Below the pieces are notes generated by a model. The model did no database searches. It was not told where the DNA came from and saw nothing but the letters and a program-made list of their open reading frames with translations. A stretch of DNA of 64,000 nt, from assembly GCA_963809925.1 (NCBI GenBank), contig CAWELH010000004.1:310001-374000 (forward strand). The letters run 5' to 3'. Position 1 is the stretch's first letter. Each line of letters opens with the position of its first letter. The translations under genes were made by a program, and so were the position numbers. Below, in pieces: positions 61,903 to 64,000 of this stretch. This DNA is from DASQZK01 sp963809925. Its GTDB lineage: Bacteria; Bacteroidota; Bacteroidia; Bacteroidales; GCA-2748055.

Positions 61903-62282
61903 TCCCTGAGTTTTTCTATTTTAATTTTCCATTCTTCTGCAAATTCACTTGTGCACAATTCTTTAAACTCATCCTTGTATGAGTCATAGCGGGTATTTAT
62001 ATTGAAAGTTGTTAGCCGGTCGAACCATTCTGATTGCTCTTCTGATAAAACCAGGTCCATTTTTGAGGCAAGTCTCAACAGATCATGCCCAAAATTAGCA
62101 TGCTTCTTAAATTTCTTAACATAAATGGCTTTCAAGAGCTTTTCAATAACTAAATGTCCTAAAAATAAAGCCCAATTATAATCTGATGAACCAAACAGGT
62201 TCAACATTGTCTGGTAATCATTATCTGAAGATTCTTCCCAGTGTTCAACAATTGCGCTAATATTGAGACTCTTGTCTTCCAT
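61881..62282 (-). CDS. HEPN domain protein (toxin of HEPN-MNT pair)
   Basis: 133 residues from the ATG of MEDKSLNISAIVEHWEESSD; an ATG 8 codons earlier is also possible. Helical HEPN pattern: NWALFLGHLVIEKLLKAIYV, FGHDLLRLASKMDLVLSEEQ and FNINTRYDSYKDEF. HEPN proteins in such pairs are RNases or act on RNA. I cannot point to the Rx4-6H motif with confidence, so catalytic ability is open. Overlaps the MNT gene by 22 bp. Confidence 0.8.
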   Translation of the reverse strand: MEDKSLNISAIVEHWEESSDNDYQTMLNLFGSSDYNWALFLGHLVIEKLLKAIYVKKFKKHANFGHDLLRLASKMDLVLSEEQSEWFDRLTTFNINTRYDSYKDEFKELCTSEFAEEWKIKIEKLREWLKAQL

Positions 62283-62426
62283 ATTCACAAATATACTAAA
62301 TTTCATGATTTTAATTTGGTCTATCTAAACTGAATTTGAAATGACCTGACTGAAAATCAACTCACTAAAAAATGGTTGATTTCAACTTCGGATCAGAGGA
62401 AATGAGAATTTTCCATTTACAGCTTT

Positions 62427-62639
62427 ATGACCAAACTGGACAATGAATTAGATGTTCCTTCTAATTACCTGATGGATGGTTCCATGGACGACCGGGCGTT
62501 GGAAAGTATTTCCGATAAGGAACTGTTAAGCCAGTTCCAAAGGGTAGCTAAGATGGATAATAGAAGTAAAACGGTGGTGAAAGAACTGCTGGAAGCATTC
62601 CTGCTTAAAACGGATTTGCAGCAAAAATTTGTGCAGTAA
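62427..62639 (+). pseudogene. Tail of an XRE-family regulator
   Basis: 70 residues, MTKLDNELDVPSNYLMDG, DRALESISDKELLSQFQRVA and VVKELLEAFLLKTDLQQKF. This is the usual C-terminal part of a Cro/C1-type HTH protein in Bacteroidota; the DNA-binding front half is not found upstream in any frame. It may be a truncation product or a free multimerising fragment. Confidence 0.55.
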
Positions 62640-62684
62640 TTATAGCTGAAAATTCGATTATAACAATAGGTTTATTGTGAAACG

Positions 62685-62719
62685 GAAAAATAAAAAAGCC
62701 TCCCGATTTGGAGGGCTTA
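62685..62719 (-). terminator. Rho-independent terminator of the Rhs-tail operon
   Basis: On the minus strand CCTCC AAATCG GGAGG forms a stem followed by CTTTTTTATTTTT. It lies just downstream of the 62739 small membrane gene. Confidence 0.65.
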
Positions 62720-62738
62720 GAAAATCAGGCCATCTTTT

Positions 62739-62933
62739 CTACGTAAAGAAAAATACAATGACTATTCCAATAACAACAATAGCAAATAAAACTCCTATCA
62801 GATAATTTTCAAACTCATAAGATTTCCCCCAACTAGATTCAAAGTTCCCATTAATCTCATCTCTAAGAGATGTTCTACACCTTTTAAAAAACCATCGAAT
62901 TGTAGCTCCAACTAATTCCGCAATCTGAATCAT
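62739..62933 (-). CDS. Small membrane protein, possible immunity protein
   Basis: 64 residues. A basic amphipathic front (ATIRWFFKRCRTSLRDEING) is followed by one transmembrane segment (YLIGVLFAIVVIGIVIVFFF). It begins 3 bp after the stop of the Rhs tail, the position where immunity genes sit in Rhs polymorphic toxin loci. A terminator follows. Immunity is inferred only from position. Confidence 0.5.
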   Translation of the reverse strand: MIQIAELVGATIRWFFKRCRTSLRDEINGNFESSWGKSYEFENYLIGVLFAIVVIGIVIVFFFT

Positions 62934-62936
62934 GGT

Positions 62937-63692
62937 CTATCTATTTTTATCTTTCTCTAATTCATCGTCAACCGCTTTTGTAAGTCCTTCAGCTCTAATT
63001 GCAGCCTTACTGTCGTTTACTCCTTTTTGAATGACTTTATTAGTTTGGTAAAGGTCTCCTGCTCTTTCCTGCCATTTCGTTCCTTTTGGCAACCCTTCTG
63101 TTACCTTTGCTTCAGGAAATTTCTTGACAAAATCATTAAATCCTTTCAAACTCTTTTCTGTTGTTTTAACCACAGCCCCTGTCTTCGATAAACCAAATGA
63201 TAACAATCCAGGTCCGACATCAATGAGGGCCTCCATTTTTTCATTTGAATTTAATCCGTGACCTCCGATAGATTTTCCGGTAATTAATGATACTGGAGAA
63301 TTTACAAAATCATAAGCTATGCTTAAACCAATCTTTCCTGCTGTTTCGCCTAAACTATTAGAAGGTTTATCAATCCACATTTCGAATGAAGCAACTGGCC
63401 CAGTTTGGTATAGTCTATCCTGCTGCGGTTGTACAGTTTTGGGGTCCCGAGAAGGTAAGAATGTGGTAGACAAAGCTGTTGTATATCCAGCTGGGGTCTG
63501 ATTTCTATCCTGTAGAATTTTAGCTGGTATTCCCTGTAATCCCCATAAATCAATACAAGTCACAGGATTATTACTCGCATAATTGTAAGGCGAAAGATTT
63601 TCAAACTCATCCGCTTTTGGATCCAGGCTCGGGAACCGGCCGATTGCCGGATCGTAGAATCGGAATCCATAATCGTACCAGTGTTTTGTATT
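62937..63692 (-). pseudogene. Headless Rhs C-terminal cassette 2 with long tail
   Basis: A frame from 63692 reads NTKHWYDYGFRFYDPAIGRF, PSLDPKADEFENLSPYNYAS and NNPVTCIDLWG, then a tail of about 200 residues with a hydrophobic glycine-rich part (ASFEMWIDKPSNSLGETAGK, SLITGKSIGGHG, GLLSFGLSKTGAV) and a basic C-terminus (FPEAKVTEGLPKGTKWQERA...DELEKDKNR). A stop precedes NTKHW and the RHS barrel is absent. Its core DNA is about 85% identical to cassette 1. Expression would need a start codon supplied by a recombination event or a GTG inside the core (63563). Confidence 0.72.
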
Positions 63693-63724
63693 TCAAAGGA
63701 CTTGTACTTAAACAGGAATTTCTG

Positions 63725-64000
63725 TTATTTGCATAATAATTCTTCTGCTCTGTTTACAAATTCTTGCACAGAGGGAAGAAAATCTTCAACATCCTCTTTG
63801 GTTATAGATATAAAATCGTCATAATCACTGGCATGTCTCTTATCAAACAGATCTGTAAAGACTTTCCCCAGTTCACTACTTAACTTTCCGGTCTTAACAA
63901 AATGCAAACCAAGCATTTGTCTTACGCCTGCGTGAGTGGTTGCTTTAATATCATTCTCCAGCAACAAAGCAGTAGCTGCATAATAACATGCATAATACAA
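63725..64000 (-). CDS. HEPN domain protein, 5' end outside the window
   Basis: The visible 91 residues begin YYACYYAATALLLENDIKAT, THAGVRQMLGLHFVKTGKLS and FTDLFDKRHASDYDDFISIT, a typical HEPN domain of the PF05168 kind. The reading frame continues past the window edge, so the start is not seen. It lies just before Rhs cassette 2, repeating the HEPN-then-Rhs-tail order seen at 61.2-62.3 kb. Confidence 0.8.
   Translation of the reverse strand: MYYACYYAATALLLENDIKATTHAGVRQMLGLHFVKTGKLSSELGKVFTDLFDKRHASDYDDFISITKEDVEDFLPSVQEFVNRAEELLCK

Overview
The window reads as chromosome of a polysaccharide-degrading Bacteroidota bacterium. Three large secreted proteins end in type IX secretion (T9SS) type A sorting domains. 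Several genes are preceded by TAnnTTTG boxes, the Bacteroidota form of the -7 promoter element. Gene content (GH78, GH29, GH30 and GH32 enzymes, a CE2-like esterase, NPCBM and F5/8C modules, DUF1080, DUF5107, RhaT, a fucose-permease-like carrier) fits a glycan generalist. I could not fix a genus.

Layout. 1-5.3 kb: the start of an alpha-L-rhamnosidase (cut by the window edge), a secreted esterase/NPCBM/T9SS protein, and a URO-D-family protein with a RhaT-type transporter. 5.6-6.6 kb: an AT-rich Fic gene behind a perfect 30-bp palindrome. 6.8-12.1 kb: a minus-strand sugar cluster (atypical ROK kinase, FucP-like permease, amino-sugar-phosphate isomerase, Gfo/Idh/MocA oxidoreductase, DUF1080 hydrolase) that suggests uptake, phosphorylation and 3-keto-glycoside chemistry. 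12.1-20.8 kb: assorted minus-strand genes (VOC/NTF2 fusion, outer-membrane protein plus S41 protease, alpha/beta hydrolase, cupin, flavin monooxygenase, TPR-LuxR regulator). 21.2-23.7 kb: small envelope genes. 23.9-34.9 kb: a frameshifted fucosidase, a DUF5107/TPR protein, a secreted nitrilase-type hydrolase, LtrA and a CE2-like esterase.

35.0-39.2 kb is a REP-type palindrome array with three nearly identical Y1 (RAYT/IS200-like) transposase cassettes. 39.2-42 kb has an esterase-like protein and an arsR-thioredoxin-arsF-arsG-type operon with two matching TTCG-N8-CGAA sites. 43.8-49.1 kb has two adjacent sensor kinases, the first with a long 14-residue-periodic coiled coil. 49.3-57.9 kb holds a DHFR-like protein, a GH32 enzyme and a 1571-residue GH30/T9SS protein.

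58-64 kb is defence/conflict territory. It has a membrane-anchored XRE/NTF2 protein, a tripartite HipB-HipS-HipT type toxin-antitoxin operon whose upstream region carries three operator-like sites exactly 61 bp apart, decayed toxin-antitoxin remnants, and two headless Rhs C-terminal cassettes. Both cassettes start at the same Rhs residue (the YDYG motif) and are each preceded by HEPN or HEPN/MNT toxin-antitoxin genes.

A regulatory link is visible across the window. An element made of TGTGAATTATGTA followed, 32 bp from start to start, by TAATGCTTTTCAG lies upstream of the secreted gene at 21.3 kb and the sensor kinase at 43.8 kb, with a weaker copy upstream of the OmpA lipoprotein at 22.1 kb. 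All functions are read from the sequence by eye and memory; no database search was run.
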